Below are positions 1-7,294 of a stretch of DNA of 15,876 nucleotides, in pieces. A program made the translations under genes and the position numbers. Each line of letters starts with the position of its first letter. Position 1 is the first letter of the stretch. Under the pieces are notes generated by a model. The model saw nothing but the letters and a program-made list of their open reading frames with translations, searched no databases and was not told where the DNA came from. The DNA comes from SUG1106 sp051883095. GTDB lineage: Bacteria; Bacillota; Clostridia; Peptostreptococcales; Anaerovoracaceae. The stretch is from positions 1-15,876 of the forward strand of contig JBJETB010000017.1 of assembly GCA_051883095.1 (NCBI GenBank). Reading direction: 5' to 3'.

Positions 1-1238
1 TTCTTTATTTTCACGGTTTTCGTTCCCAGCTGGAAGCCGATGGTGGTTTCCCGATGTATCGGTGTGGATCCCGCACCGGTTCCCACGAAGCTCTGTGCAG
101 TGGAGCGATTTACCTTGCCGTCCGAATCGATCGGCTCGTAGAAGTAGAAGCCGGTCTGAATTATCTGGCTTCCGTCCAGCACCAGCTTAATCTCCGGGTT
201 ATTTCCTAATGAATTAGCCGGTACATTCTCAAAGGTGATGGTGTACATTCCGTCTTTATCTGCTGTCAGCTTGTCCCCTTCCCCTTTTAGGAGCTGCCAT
301 GTCTGGCTCTGCTTTCCCAGAGACGCAGTCAGCTTCAGGTCGCCTTCATCAGTGAAGGTTCCTTTCAGCTTAAATGATGCAGTCACATTGTAGACTGCTT
401 CACCTTCTTCGGTCAGCTTTTTCAAGGTCAGAACGGTGTTTTCGTCGGTGAACTGCGCGATGACAGATGGATTCTCATAGCCTGTTTTTGAGCTTTCCAC
501 CAGGTAGTCACATACCTTCATAATACGCTTTCCCACTGCGCTGTCAGTTCCTGCTGTCATCGCTTTGATTTCCGAATCCAGTTCACGAGAATAGAAATCA
601 TCCACGTTTAGCGGTATAATCGTTTTCGTATAAACTGCACCTAAAGCACTCTCTGAATTCGCCACTTTCCAGATGGCGCACTGAGTCGCACTCAGCGCTT
701 CGCTCTTGGTCAGCTCACCATATTCTTCATTTGTCTCTTCATTTTTTAGGGCTGCTTCTGCGAGTTTACTGAGATCCGTTTCAGAAAAGTTTGGATGAAA
801 GCCGTTTTTCAGAATAGAGCGTATCTGAGACGCCTTCTCTCTGGTATAATATGCGTTATACCCACTGTCGCCAAATGAACCTTCGTACAGCGCATCTTCC
901 AGATTAGTCCGAACGTATTTCGTGCCTTCTACTGCACTCGTGATCAAATCACAACAATAGACTGCAACTACTTCAGCTGTTTCATCCGAACCTGTTTTCA
1001 GGGCATACATTGCCGGTGCATACTCATCCGAGTAGCTCCCATTCGAATCATAATGTCTGTATCTGTGAGGGCTTCTAAAGTAATATCCTATATGTTCGTA
1101 TATCGCGGAGTTTGTACTGCTCTGGCCCTCTGCAGTCCCGCCTTCATCAGCACTTGCACTCACTGTGCTGAACATTGTCACAATCATCGCAACAATTAAA
1201 ATCACTGCTCCAAATTTCTTGTACTTTCTTTTTTTCAT
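1..1238 (-). CDS. Thioester-domain (Cys-Gln) surface adhesin, 5' part, truncated by window edge
   Basis: An open frame of 412 codons runs from ATG at 1238 to the left edge without a stop, so the 3' end lies outside. AGGAGG sits 9 bases before the ATG. The protein starts with a lysine-rich n-region (MKKRKYKKF), a hydrophobic core at about residues 10-23, and a probable signal-peptidase site after SASA (residue 30). Mature sequence holds VYCCD at 93-97 and TQCAIW at 185-190. These match the Cys (Y-C-x-N/D) and the TQxA motifs of the thioester domain (TQXA/TED family), in which Cys and Gln form an internal thioester that can bond covalently to host or surface amines. By this alignment C95 and Q186 are the bond partners; C96 is an extra neighbouring cysteine. 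Residues about 240-412 look like beta-rich stalk sequence. In this family the missing C-terminus usually carries repeats and an LPxTG-type sortase signal. The family is assigned from motifs by eye. Confidence 0.85.
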   Translation of the reverse strand, partial: MKKRKYKKFGAVILIVAMIVTMFSTVSASADEGGTAEGQSSTNSAIYEHIGYYFRSPHRYRHYDSNGSYSDEYAPAMYALKTGSDETAEVVAVYCCDLITSAVEGTKYVRTNLEDALYEGSFGDSGYNAYYTREKASQIRSILKNGFHPNFSETDLSKLAEAALKNEETNEEYGELTKSEALSATQCAIWKVANSESALGAVYTKTIIPLNVDDFYSRELDSEIKAMTAGTDSAVGKRIMKVCDYLVESSKTGYENPSVIAQFTDENTVLTLKKLTEEGEAVYNVTASFKLKGTFTDEGDLKLTASLGKQSQTWQLLKGEGDKLTADKDGMYTITFENVPANSLGNNPEIKLVLDGSQIIQTGFYFYEPIDSDGKVNRSTAQSFVGTGAGSTPIHRETTIGFQLGTKTVKIK

Positions 1239-1302
1239 TCTCTCGTGCCTCCTCTCCTGTTTATTCTGATTGAAGAGCAAAAAAGTCAAGTTAATAACTT
1301 TA

Positions 1303-1331
1303 AATATACCATTTTTCGGTTACCGTGTAAA
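1303..1331 (-). promoter_or_regulatory. Promoter of the thioester adhesin gene
   Basis: On the minus strand, TTTACA (1326-1331) and TATATT (1303-1308) are separated by exactly 17 bases. Each box differs from the sigma-A consensus by one base. The predicted start near 1296 gives a leader of about 58 bases that contains the AGGAGG. It lies back-to-back with the promoter of the plus-strand regulator gene. Confidence 0.6.
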
Positions 1332-1415
1332 GAGTAAATCTCATACGTGGTCAAAAAAATGTTCGGATTCTACGTTCCGCGTCGCTGTTGTCCAGCTTTT
1401 TCACCGCTGCTTTTC

Positions 1416-1444
1416 TTGAAAAAAACCTCTGCAAAGTGTATAAT
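1416..1444 (+). promoter_or_regulatory. Promoter of the GntR-family regulator gene
   Basis: TTGAAA (1416-1421), a 17-base spacer, and a perfect TATAAT (1439-1444). Transcription would start near 1451, after the in-frame ATG codons upstream, which supports the start at 1479. No TGGTCxGACCA palindrome is present here, so autoregulation through the operator seen at 7198-7216 is not evident. Confidence 0.75.
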
Positions 1445-1478
1445 TATTTTAACTGATTCTATTACGGGAGGACAGGTT

Positions 1479-2195
1479 ATGACAGTAGAATTCAAAAAGC
1501 TGCAGACTCCTACTTATAAAGAGCTGTTTATCACTCAGATTGAACATATGATTATTTCAGGAGAATTCGAAATCGGGCAGAAGCTTCCTTCCGAAAGGGA
1601 GCTTTCGCAGAAAATGGGTGTGAGCCGTGCCATCGTCAATTCCGGCATAGCGGAAATGGCCCGCAAAGGCTTCATAGAAATCCGGCCGCGGGTCGGCAAT
1701 TTCGTGGCGGATTACCGCAGAAACGGCACTGTAGAAACACTGGTTTCAATTATGAAATATAACGGGGGTACATTAAGACCTGCCGAAATCAAATCACTCA
1801 TAGAGTTCCGCTGCGTGGTGGACAACATGGTTATACAGCTTATCGATGGTAAACTGACAGATGAACAGCAGCTGTTGCTCAGGAATATTGTGGAGCAGAT
1901 CGGCGCATCATCCACACCCGCCGAGGCGGCCGAAAACACTCAGCTTTTTCACCATGAGCTTGCTCTCATCAGCGGTAATACCATCGTTCCTCTGATTTAT
2001 GCTTCCTTTTCCTCCACCTCAACTCATCTATGGGAGCGTTATGCAAGGAAAAACGGCATAGACAGGCTGCATGCAAACTGCAGCGTCCTTCTGGACTACA
2101 TATGCAGCGGACATACTGAAGAAGCTGTGGCATGGAAGCTTAAATACACCGAAGATGTACTGTACGGCGAAACACAGATATTTGATGAAAATTAA
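1479..2195 (+). CDS. GntR-family transcriptional regulator, FadR/FCD subfamily
   Basis: This 238-residue protein is a DNA-binding repressor or activator of the FadR type. Residues about 12-77 form the winged helix-turn-helix, with the family signature PSERELSQKMGVSR (37-50) and a wing ending in RPRVGNFVA. Residues about 95-230 form an all-helical ligand domain of FCD type, with FHHELALISGN at 157-167. I chose ATG 1479 because GGGAGG lies 8 bases upstream and the promoter at 1416-1444 would exclude longer starts. In metal-binding FCD domains an Asp and three His usually hold Zn or Ni. By eye H158/H159 fits the first His, while the later two His positions read Cys201 and Thr, so the metal site may be altered. 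The gene is convergent with the hypB-DUF5692 operon, whose promoter carries a FadR-like operator, making that operon the likely target. The ligand is unknown. Confidence 0.9.
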   Translation: MTVEFKKLQTPTYKELFITQIEHMIISGEFEIGQKLPSERELSQKMGVSRAIVNSGIAEMARKGFIEIRPRVGNFVADYRRNGTVETLVSIMKYNGGTLRPAEIKSLIEFRCVVDNMVIQLIDGKLTDEQQLLLRNIVEQIGASSTPAEAAENTQLFHHELALISGNTIVPLIYASFSSTSTHLWERYARKNGIDRLHANCSVLLDYICSGHTEEAVAWKLKYTEDVLYGETQIFDEN

Positions 2196-2211
2196 GAATC
2201 ATTAGAAGACA

Positions 2212-2248
2212 AATCCCCGAGTGCACCAAGCATTCGGGGATTATTTTG
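2212..2248 (+). terminator. Intrinsic terminator after the GntR gene, possibly bidirectional
   Basis: AATCCCCGAGTGC (2212-2224) pairs with GCATTCGGGGATT (2230-2242) as a 13-bp stem with one G-T pair and a 5-base loop. It is followed by ATTTTG. It lies 16 bases after the regulator stop and 22 bases beyond the end of the convergent operon. On the minus strand it is followed by TGTCTTCT, a weaker T tract, so it may serve both genes. Confidence 0.85.
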
Positions 2249-2270
2249 CATATTACAATAATTTATTATC

Positions 2271-3311
2271 CTATTTCTCAGCTCTAGCCATAGCAAGCTC
2301 GTAGTCGCGGGTTCCCACAAAGATTTCTTCCTTGTACGGATTTCTCCTGAGTTCCTTGGAGCGTTTGATGATTATTGCAAGCACTATTACATTAGCTGCC
2401 AGAGCAATAATCGAAATTACGCCCTGCATAGTCGGATCAGCCGCCGTCGGATGAACACTTGCATCCATAAATCCGTCAGCATAAAGCACCGGAATGGTGG
2501 TAAATATACTGTCATCCTGGAAAGCAGGGAATACCTGAGCAAACATGCACCAGATTGCCAGAGTGTTGGCACGGTTCTGAATCCAGCCGCCCTTGTTCCA
2601 GAATGCATTGGCAAAGGTAGGAGCCAGAAGCAGCGCCAGACCGCAGAAGAATGCGTGAGTCGGCAGGTTGTTGTAGGTATATTCGAAGTTCCACAGGTCA
2701 TAGGCGATAATGAACCATACAGTCATATCAGGCCACAGCATATCCTTCTTGTCCTTGGATGTGTAGATGCCCCACCAGCCTGTCATACAGAGAATGTTCA
2801 GGATTCCGGCGATACCGTTTACCCAGTTCCACCAGCCGCCGTAGAGCCAGACGTTTTCTGAGGAAAGCCACCAGCGGCTTCCTGTCTCGGCAAGTGCCGC
2901 CGCTCCTCTGATGGCAGATTCAAAATCACTGGCAACAGCGATGAGGATGTTAATGGCAACGATTACAAACGGGAAAGCCTTGAACCAGTGCGTTTTGCCG
3001 ATTCCCCACTCATACTTAAGCATCATGAAACCGATACATCCTGCCGTAGCGGCATAGAGCTTAGCATAATGGAACCAGCTTCCCATGTGAACATAAGTCG
3101 GGTTATTCAGAGCCCACTCCATGCCCATGCCGGCACATACGTAAATAGCGATAAAATATACTGTTAAAATTGCAGGGATGACCAGGAAACAGATGATTCC
3201 TCCCTGTTTAGTTCTTCTGGCAAATTCGTTGGCCAGAATCAGTCCGACGAAAACCAGCAGCCAGCCGATAAGCTGATAGCCGGCTCCTTCTCCGTAAAGT
3301 TGAAACAGCAT
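2271..3311 (-). CDS. Trp-rich polytopic membrane protein, DUF5692-like, last gene of the hypB operon
   Basis: A 346-residue integral membrane protein with about eight or nine hydrophobic helices (roughly 13-30, 38-60, 84-99, 111-128, 156-180, 196-210, 219-237, 248-264, 297-315). It has no signal peptide and ends in a charged cytoplasmic-looking tail. It is strikingly rich in tryptophan (19 residues), with WW pairs at 147-148, 160-161 and 179-180, and has conserved-looking polar motifs NFEYTYNNLPTHAFF (208-222) and FQDDSIF (264-270). I believe it belongs to the uncharacterised DUF5692 family, recalled from memory. AGGAGG lies 8 bases before the ATG. It is the last gene of the operon, 35 bases after hypA. 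Its position suggests a membrane partner or anchor for the oxidoreductase, or a transporter tied to the nickel genes, but nothing in the sequence proves either. Confidence 0.8.
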   Translation of the reverse strand: MLFQLYGEGAGYQLIGWLLVFVGLILANEFARRTKQGGIICFLVIPAILTVYFIAIYVCAGMGMEWALNNPTYVHMGSWFHYAKLYAATAGCIGFMMLKYEWGIGKTHWFKAFPFVIVAINILIAVASDFESAIRGAAALAETGSRWWLSSENVWLYGGWWNWVNGIAGILNILCMTGWWGIYTSKDKKDMLWPDMTVWFIIAYDLWNFEYTYNNLPTHAFFCGLALLLAPTFANAFWNKGGWIQNRANTLAIWCMFAQVFPAFQDDSIFTTIPVLYADGFMDASVHPTAADPTMQGVISIIALAANVIVLAIIIKRSKELRRNPYKEEIFVGTRDYELAMARAEK

Positions 3312-3346
3312 TTTATTTTCCTCCTTCAGATTTAAAAATTAATTTC

Positions 3347-3691
3347 TTAAATTGCCTCAATCTCCTTAATACTCACTTCGTTTCCCGTAACCAGATATGT
3401 GTCTTCGCTCCCGCAATAGGGACAGGTTTTTCCATACTTTACTGTCTCATAGGTCCGCTTACAGCTATTGCACATGGTCACAGCGTGGATGGTTTCTATC
3501 AGAAGCTCGGCACCCTTTACATAGTCAGATTTGGCGGCTGCCCACTTCCAGCAGTCCTGAAGGTAGGTGTCAACTATGGTCGAAACCTCGCCGATTTCAA
3601 GTGTTACTGAATTTACTGCCGTTACAGCATTTTCGGCGGCTACCTCCTCGACTTTTTTAATTATGTGAAAAACAATGCCAAGTTCGTGCAT
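3347..3691 (-). CDS. hypA: Nickel metallochaperone HypA (hydrogenase/urease-type maturation)
   Basis: A 114-residue protein of the usual HypA length. HypA binds nickel through its N-terminus and hands it, with HypB, to nickel enzymes such as [NiFe]-hydrogenase. The N-terminus MHELGIV keeps His2 and Glu3 used for nickel. The zinc site is complete: C74-x2-C77 and C90-x2-C93, in the sequence TMCNSCKRTYE and KTCPYCGSED. The start is fixed by the MHEL motif. The gene begins 12 bases after the stop of the oxidoreductase, so its ribosome site (AAGGA) sits at the end of that gene, implying translational linkage. It is followed 35 bases on by the DUF5692-like gene. No hydrogenase, urease or other nickel-enzyme gene lies in the window, so its client is unknown. 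Confidence 0.95.
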   Translation of the reverse strand: MHELGIVFHIIKKVEEVAAENAVTAVNSVTLEIGEVSTIVDTYLQDCWKWAAAKSDYVKGAELLIETIHAVTMCNSCKRTYETVKYGKTCPYCGSEDTYLVTGNEVSIKEIEAI

Positions 3692-3703
3692 AACTTACCG
3701 TCC

Positions 3704-6466
3704 TTATTTTTTCTTTGCAAATTTAAGCTGAATCTTTCTCTTAACAAGTCTCGGGAACAGCACCTTCATCTTATCTTCAGACTTTATCATCCTGCTGGCC
3801 TCAGGCAGCTTTCTCAAAAGATGAATTGCATCAAACTCACACTTGGTGGTGCAGATACCGCAGCCGATGCACTTGTTCTGATCCACGACGGAGGCTCCGC
3901 AGCCAAGGCAGCGAGCAGTTTCAGCCTTAACTTGCTCTTCCGTAAATGTCTTCTTCGCATCACGGAAAGATTTTCTATGATCGATGGATTCATCCATACC
4001 AGGTATCTGGCGCTTGCCGTTATCGTAGTTTTCTACCTTTATATTATCCTTGTCAAGTTCGATAAACTGTCTTCTGTTTCTGCCGATGGTCAGGCTGGAG
4101 TTCGGTCTTACAAATCTGTGAATTGAAATTGCACCTTCCTTACCTGCAGCTATAGCATCGATAGCAAACTTAGGTCCCGTGTAAACATCTCCGCCCACGA
4201 AAATATCCGGCTCTGCAGTCTGATATGTCAGGCTGTCAGCAACGGCGCCCTGACCTCTTCCCAGCTGTACCTTGGAGCCTTCCAGCAGCTGTCCCCACTG
4301 AATGCTCTGACCGATACTCATGTACACATATTCACATTCAACAGTAACCGTATCTTCTATGTCATATACAGGGTCAAATTTGCCGTCAGCATCGAATACA
4401 GATGTGCATTTCTTAAATACAACACCCTTGACCTTACCGTCTTCAGTGAGAATTTCCTTTGGACCCCATCCGCAGTTGATTGCAACTCCTTCGTCCTCAG
4501 CCTCGGCGATTTCATCTGCTGATGCAGGCATAATGTCGCGGCCTTCAAGACAGTACATGGATACTTCTGATGCTCCCAGACGGCCTGCTGTTCTGGCCAC
4601 ATCAATAGCAACATTGCCGCCGCCGATGACAACTGCTCTTCCTGTGAGGTTTTCTGCATCGCCTTCCGCTGCCTTATGCAGGAAGTCAACTGCAGTCATA
4701 ACTCCCTCTGCATCCTCTCCGGTGACTCCTGCCACTCTGCCGCCCTGACATCCGATAGCGATGTAGAACGCCTTATAGCCCTCTCCTCTCAGCTGATCCA
4801 GAGTAACATCCTTTCCAACTTCGACGCCGCATCTGATTTCAACGCCCATTTCCTTGATAACGTCAATCTCAGCTTCCACCACATTCTTTTCAAGCTTGAA
4901 GGACGGAATTCCGTAAACCAGCATACCGCCCGGTTTTTTATTCTTTTCGAAAACGGTTACATTGGCGTAGCCTTTTTCTGCCAGATAGTAAGCGCAGGAA
5001 AGTCCCGCAGGGCCTCCGCCGATTATGGCGATTTTTTCCTGGAAAGGTCCTCTGAGCGATGGCTGCACTACAGGTGGAATGTATCTTGTTTCAGCCTTTA
5101 AATCCTGCTCGGCAATGAATTTCTTTACTTCATCTATTGCTACCGCTTCATCGATAGTTCCTCTGGTGCAGGCCTCCTCGCAGCGTCGGTTGCACACATG
5201 TCCGCATACTGCAGGGAAAGGATTTTCTTTCTTGATAAGAGCAAGGGCGTCTCTGTATCTTCCCTGAGATGCCATGTTGAGATAACCTTGAACAGCAATA
5301 TGGGCAGGACATGCGGTCTTGCAAGGGGCTGTTCCCGTGTCGTAGCAGTTGATTCTGTTGGTGTTTCGGTAGTCTTCATCCCACTTTTCAGGTCCCCAAG
5401 GTACTCCGTCAGGGAGCTGTACCTTTGGATATTCGATATGTCCGCCGTCCTTAGTGCAAAGCTTCTGTCCCAGCTTCACAGCACCTGCAGGGCAGTGTTC
5501 CACGCAGCGTCCGCAGGCAACACAGTTTTCCGTCTTGGTCTCTGCCACATAGGCTGAGCGTGAAAGATTAGGTGTATTAAAAAGCTGAGAAGTTCTCAGT
5601 GCATAGCACACATTTACATTACAGTTGCATATACCGAAAATCTTGTTTTCACCATCGATATTAGTAATCTGGTGAACGAAGCCGTTGTCCTCCGCCTTCT
5701 TAAATATTTCCAGAGATTCCTCTTTGGTTATGTAGTGTCCCTTGCCGGTCTCCACAATAAAGTTTGCCATATCCCCTACGGCGATACACCAGTCCTCATA
5801 ATCGTCAGCGCAGCTCTGTCCCTGAATTTCTCTTGACATACGGCAGGAGCAAGGGCTGGCTGCATACTGGCCTTCATACTTATCCAGCCAGTGGGAGATG
5901 TGCTCTACAGGCACCGACTGGTTTTCCATCTCGATTGCTTTCTCGACAGGAATAACATGCATTCCTATTCCGGCACCTCCCGGCGGAACCACTACAGAAA
6001 CTCTTTCCAGCGGCAGTCTTGACATCCTCTCGAAGAAGTATGCAAGCTCCGGATGTTCCTGCATAAACGGCATGCTCATGTTGGTGAACTCTGCACTTCC
6101 AGGTACAAACATAGGCAGCACATACTGCTTTTCGTGCTGTGGATTTTCCCAGTTGTATTCGATTATGCCTATGACTGCCATCTCCTGAAGAACTTCCTCC
6201 AGATGCTTTTCATCCATGCCGGTAAGCTTTACAAGCTGCGGCAGAGTCTTAGGTTTTCTCACCTGCATCTTCAGGGCGATATCTACCATCTCATCGGTCA
6301 TTATGGCATCCAGTCCCCAGTATTCAGGATCATCCTGAGTTATCTTGACACCGATACGGTTGGTTATCATCTGGCCCAGCTCCGCTAGTTTAGGGCGGAA
6401 AGGCTTTCCTGTAGGCTCAGGTCTGTAATCCAGATACTCGTCTACATTTCTTTTAATTTCCTCCAT
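3704..6466 (-). CDS. Multidomain FAD/NAD(P)-dependent iron-sulfur oxidoreductase (GltD/NfnB-like core)
   Basis: A 920-residue cytoplasmic flavoprotein; no signal peptide or membrane helix. Domains in order: 1-120, a winged-helix-like N-terminal region; about 205-290, a Cys-rich segment (C206, C208, C219, C227, C280, C282, C287); C315/C318/C321/C325, a ferredoxin-type CxxCxxCxxxCP site; C374, C382, C386 and C421/C425/C429/C433, the Fe-S helical domain of glutamate synthase beta and dihydropyrimidine dehydrogenase; IIGGGPAG (481-488), the FAD Rossmann fold; VIGGGNVAIDVAR (613-625), the NAD(P) fold; VGGDVYTGP (757-765), the second FAD motif; CLGC (853-856) and C866/C869/C872/C876, a C-terminal cluster. 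The last 22 residues carry ten Lys/Arg. The glutaminase half of glutamate synthase is absent, so the name glutamate synthase would be wrong. The layout suggests electron transfer between NAD(P)H and ferredoxin-like centres. It lies 26 bases after hypB and 12 before hypA, so it is co-transcribed with both. Substrate unknown. Confidence 0.88.
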   Translation of the reverse strand: MEEIKRNVDEYLDYRPEPTGKPFRPKLAELGQMITNRIGVKITQDDPEYWGLDAIMTDEMVDIALKMQVRKPKTLPQLVKLTGMDEKHLEEVLQEMAVIGIIEYNWENPQHEKQYVLPMFVPGSAEFTNMSMPFMQEHPELAYFFERMSRLPLERVSVVVPPGGAGIGMHVIPVEKAIEMENQSVPVEHISHWLDKYEGQYAASPCSCRMSREIQGQSCADDYEDWCIAVGDMANFIVETGKGHYITKEESLEIFKKAEDNGFVHQITNIDGENKIFGICNCNVNVCYALRTSQLFNTPNLSRSAYVAETKTENCVACGRCVEHCPAGAVKLGQKLCTKDGGHIEYPKVQLPDGVPWGPEKWDEDYRNTNRINCYDTGTAPCKTACPAHIAVQGYLNMASQGRYRDALALIKKENPFPAVCGHVCNRRCEEACTRGTIDEAVAIDEVKKFIAEQDLKAETRYIPPVVQPSLRGPFQEKIAIIGGGPAGLSCAYYLAEKGYANVTVFEKNKKPGGMLVYGIPSFKLEKNVVEAEIDVIKEMGVEIRCGVEVGKDVTLDQLRGEGYKAFYIAIGCQGGRVAGVTGEDAEGVMTAVDFLHKAAEGDAENLTGRAVVIGGGNVAIDVARTAGRLGASEVSMYCLEGRDIMPASADEIAEAEDEGVAINCGWGPKEILTEDGKVKGVVFKKCTSVFDADGKFDPVYDIEDTVTVECEYVYMSIGQSIQWGQLLEGSKVQLGRGQGAVADSLTYQTAEPDIFVGGDVYTGPKFAIDAIAAGKEGAISIHRFVRPNSSLTIGRNRRQFIELDKDNIKVENYDNGKRQIPGMDESIDHRKSFRDAKKTFTEEQVKAETARCLGCGASVVDQNKCIGCGICTTKCEFDAIHLLRKLPEASRMIKSEDKMKVLFPRLVKRKIQLKFAKKK

Positions 6467-6492
6467 AGCAAAATTCCTTTCTTTTTTCTCTT

Positions 6493-7161
6493 TTATTTAC
6501 ACCATCCGTTTACTTCTTTAAGGAGCCATTCTGCCCATTCTTCAATTCCCTCTCCGGTGCGCGCGCTTATAGGGATAATCTTAGCCTCCGGATTTCTCTT
6601 CAGGACGTATTCCCTGCATTTCTCCATATCAAAATCAAAGTAAGGCAGCACGTCTATCTTATTTATCAGCACCACGTCGCATATAGAAAACATGAGAGGG
6701 TACTTGAGGGGCTTGTCGTGACCCTCCGGAACAGATAAAATCATGGCATTTTTTACCGCTCCCGTGTCGAACTCTGCGGGGCAGACAAGGTTACCCACAT
6801 TCTCCAGAATGGCCAGCTCTACATCCTGAGTGCCAAGCGCTCTCAGTCCCTGACGTGTCATATCCGCATCCAGATGACACATTCCCCCGGTGTGAAGCTG
6901 TATCACCTTAGCTCCGCTTTCTGAAATGGTTCTGGCATCCACGTCGGAATCGATGTCAGCCTCCATTACTCCTATTTTCACCTTACCCTTCAACGCATCT
7001 ATGGTTTTCATAAGAGTTGTGGTCTTACCAGAACCCGGTGATGACATGAGATTGAGAAGGAATACACCTTTTTCTTTTAGTTCACTCCTGAGAACCTCTG
7101 CATCCCTGTCATTGTCTGCAAATACACTTTCCTTGATTTCAATTACTTTAAAGTCTTTCAT
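6493..7161 (-). CDS. hypB: Nickel-incorporation GTPase HypB
   Basis: A 222-residue SIMIBI-class GTPase that drives nickel insertion with HypA. Visible motifs are the P-loop SSPGSGKTT (40-48), the metal-site segment GGMCHLDADM (92-101, C95/H96), ENVGNLVCPAEFD (120-132, C127), and NKID (167-170) for guanine recognition. It lacks the N-terminal CxxCGC motif and the His-rich stretch of some HypB proteins, so nickel storage is unlikely and only the G-domain metal site remains, as in many Firmicute and archaeal forms. GAGGAG lies 6 bases before the ATG. It is the first gene of the operon that continues with the oxidoreductase, hypA and the DUF5692-like gene. A FadR-type operator lies 37-55 bases upstream of the start. 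Confidence 0.95.
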   Translation of the reverse strand: MKDFKVIEIKESVFADNDRDAEVLRSELKEKGVFLLNLMSSPGSGKTTTLMKTIDALKGKVKIGVMEADIDSDVDARTISESGAKVIQLHTGGMCHLDADMTRQGLRALGTQDVELAILENVGNLVCPAEFDTGAVKNAMILSVPEGHDKPLKYPLMFSICDVVLINKIDVLPYFDFDMEKCREYVLKRNPEAKIIPISARTGEGIEEWAEWLLKEVNGWCK

Positions 7162-7197
7162 TCATGCTCCTCTCTGTCTGTATGAGCTATATCCGTC

Positions 7198-7216
7198 AAA
7201 CTGGTCTGACCAGTTT
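7198..7216. promoter_or_regulatory. FadR-type operator palindrome upstream of hypB
   Basis: AAACTGGTCTGACCAGTTT is a perfect 19-bp inverted repeat around one central base. Its core TGGTCTGACCA matches the TGGTCxGACCA binding core of FadR and the wider TGGTxxxACCA pattern of FCD-type GntR regulators. It is the only such site I found in the window, and the window's one GntR/FCD gene (1479-2195) flanks the same operon. It would lie at about +5 to +23 relative to the promoter at 7228-7256, a position that suits repression. Operator function is inferred. Confidence 0.7.
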
Positions 7217-7227
7217 TGTTTGTCTAG

Positions 7228-7256
7228 AGTTTAACACTATAATACATTTTTGTCTA
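7228..7256 (-). promoter_or_regulatory. Candidate promoter of the hypB operon
   Basis: On the minus strand, TAGACA (7251-7256), 17 bases, then TAAACT (7228-7233). The -35 box has one mismatch and the -10 box has two. A 9-base direct repeat CTAGACAAA overlaps the -35 box and recurs 30 bases downstream (plus-strand 7249-7257 and 7219-7227). The alternative TTGTGG-17-GATAAT (7274-7302) is also possible. Confidence 0.4.
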
Positions 7257-7294
7257 GTACTTTTTGGCAGCTAATTATCCTTTTTTTACCATTT

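Noticed and set aside
3704..6466. Glutamate synthase small subunit (GltD)
   Set aside because: The core is homologous, but the protein is nearly twice the usual length with extra Fe-S domains, and no large glutamate synthase subunit is adjacent.
7216..7243. Plus-strand promoter (TTGTTT, 16 bases, TATAAT)
   Set aside because: The -10 box is perfect, but the -35 is weak and it would transcribe only into the antisense of the EF-G2 gene; it is more simply explained as AT-rich operator-region sequence.
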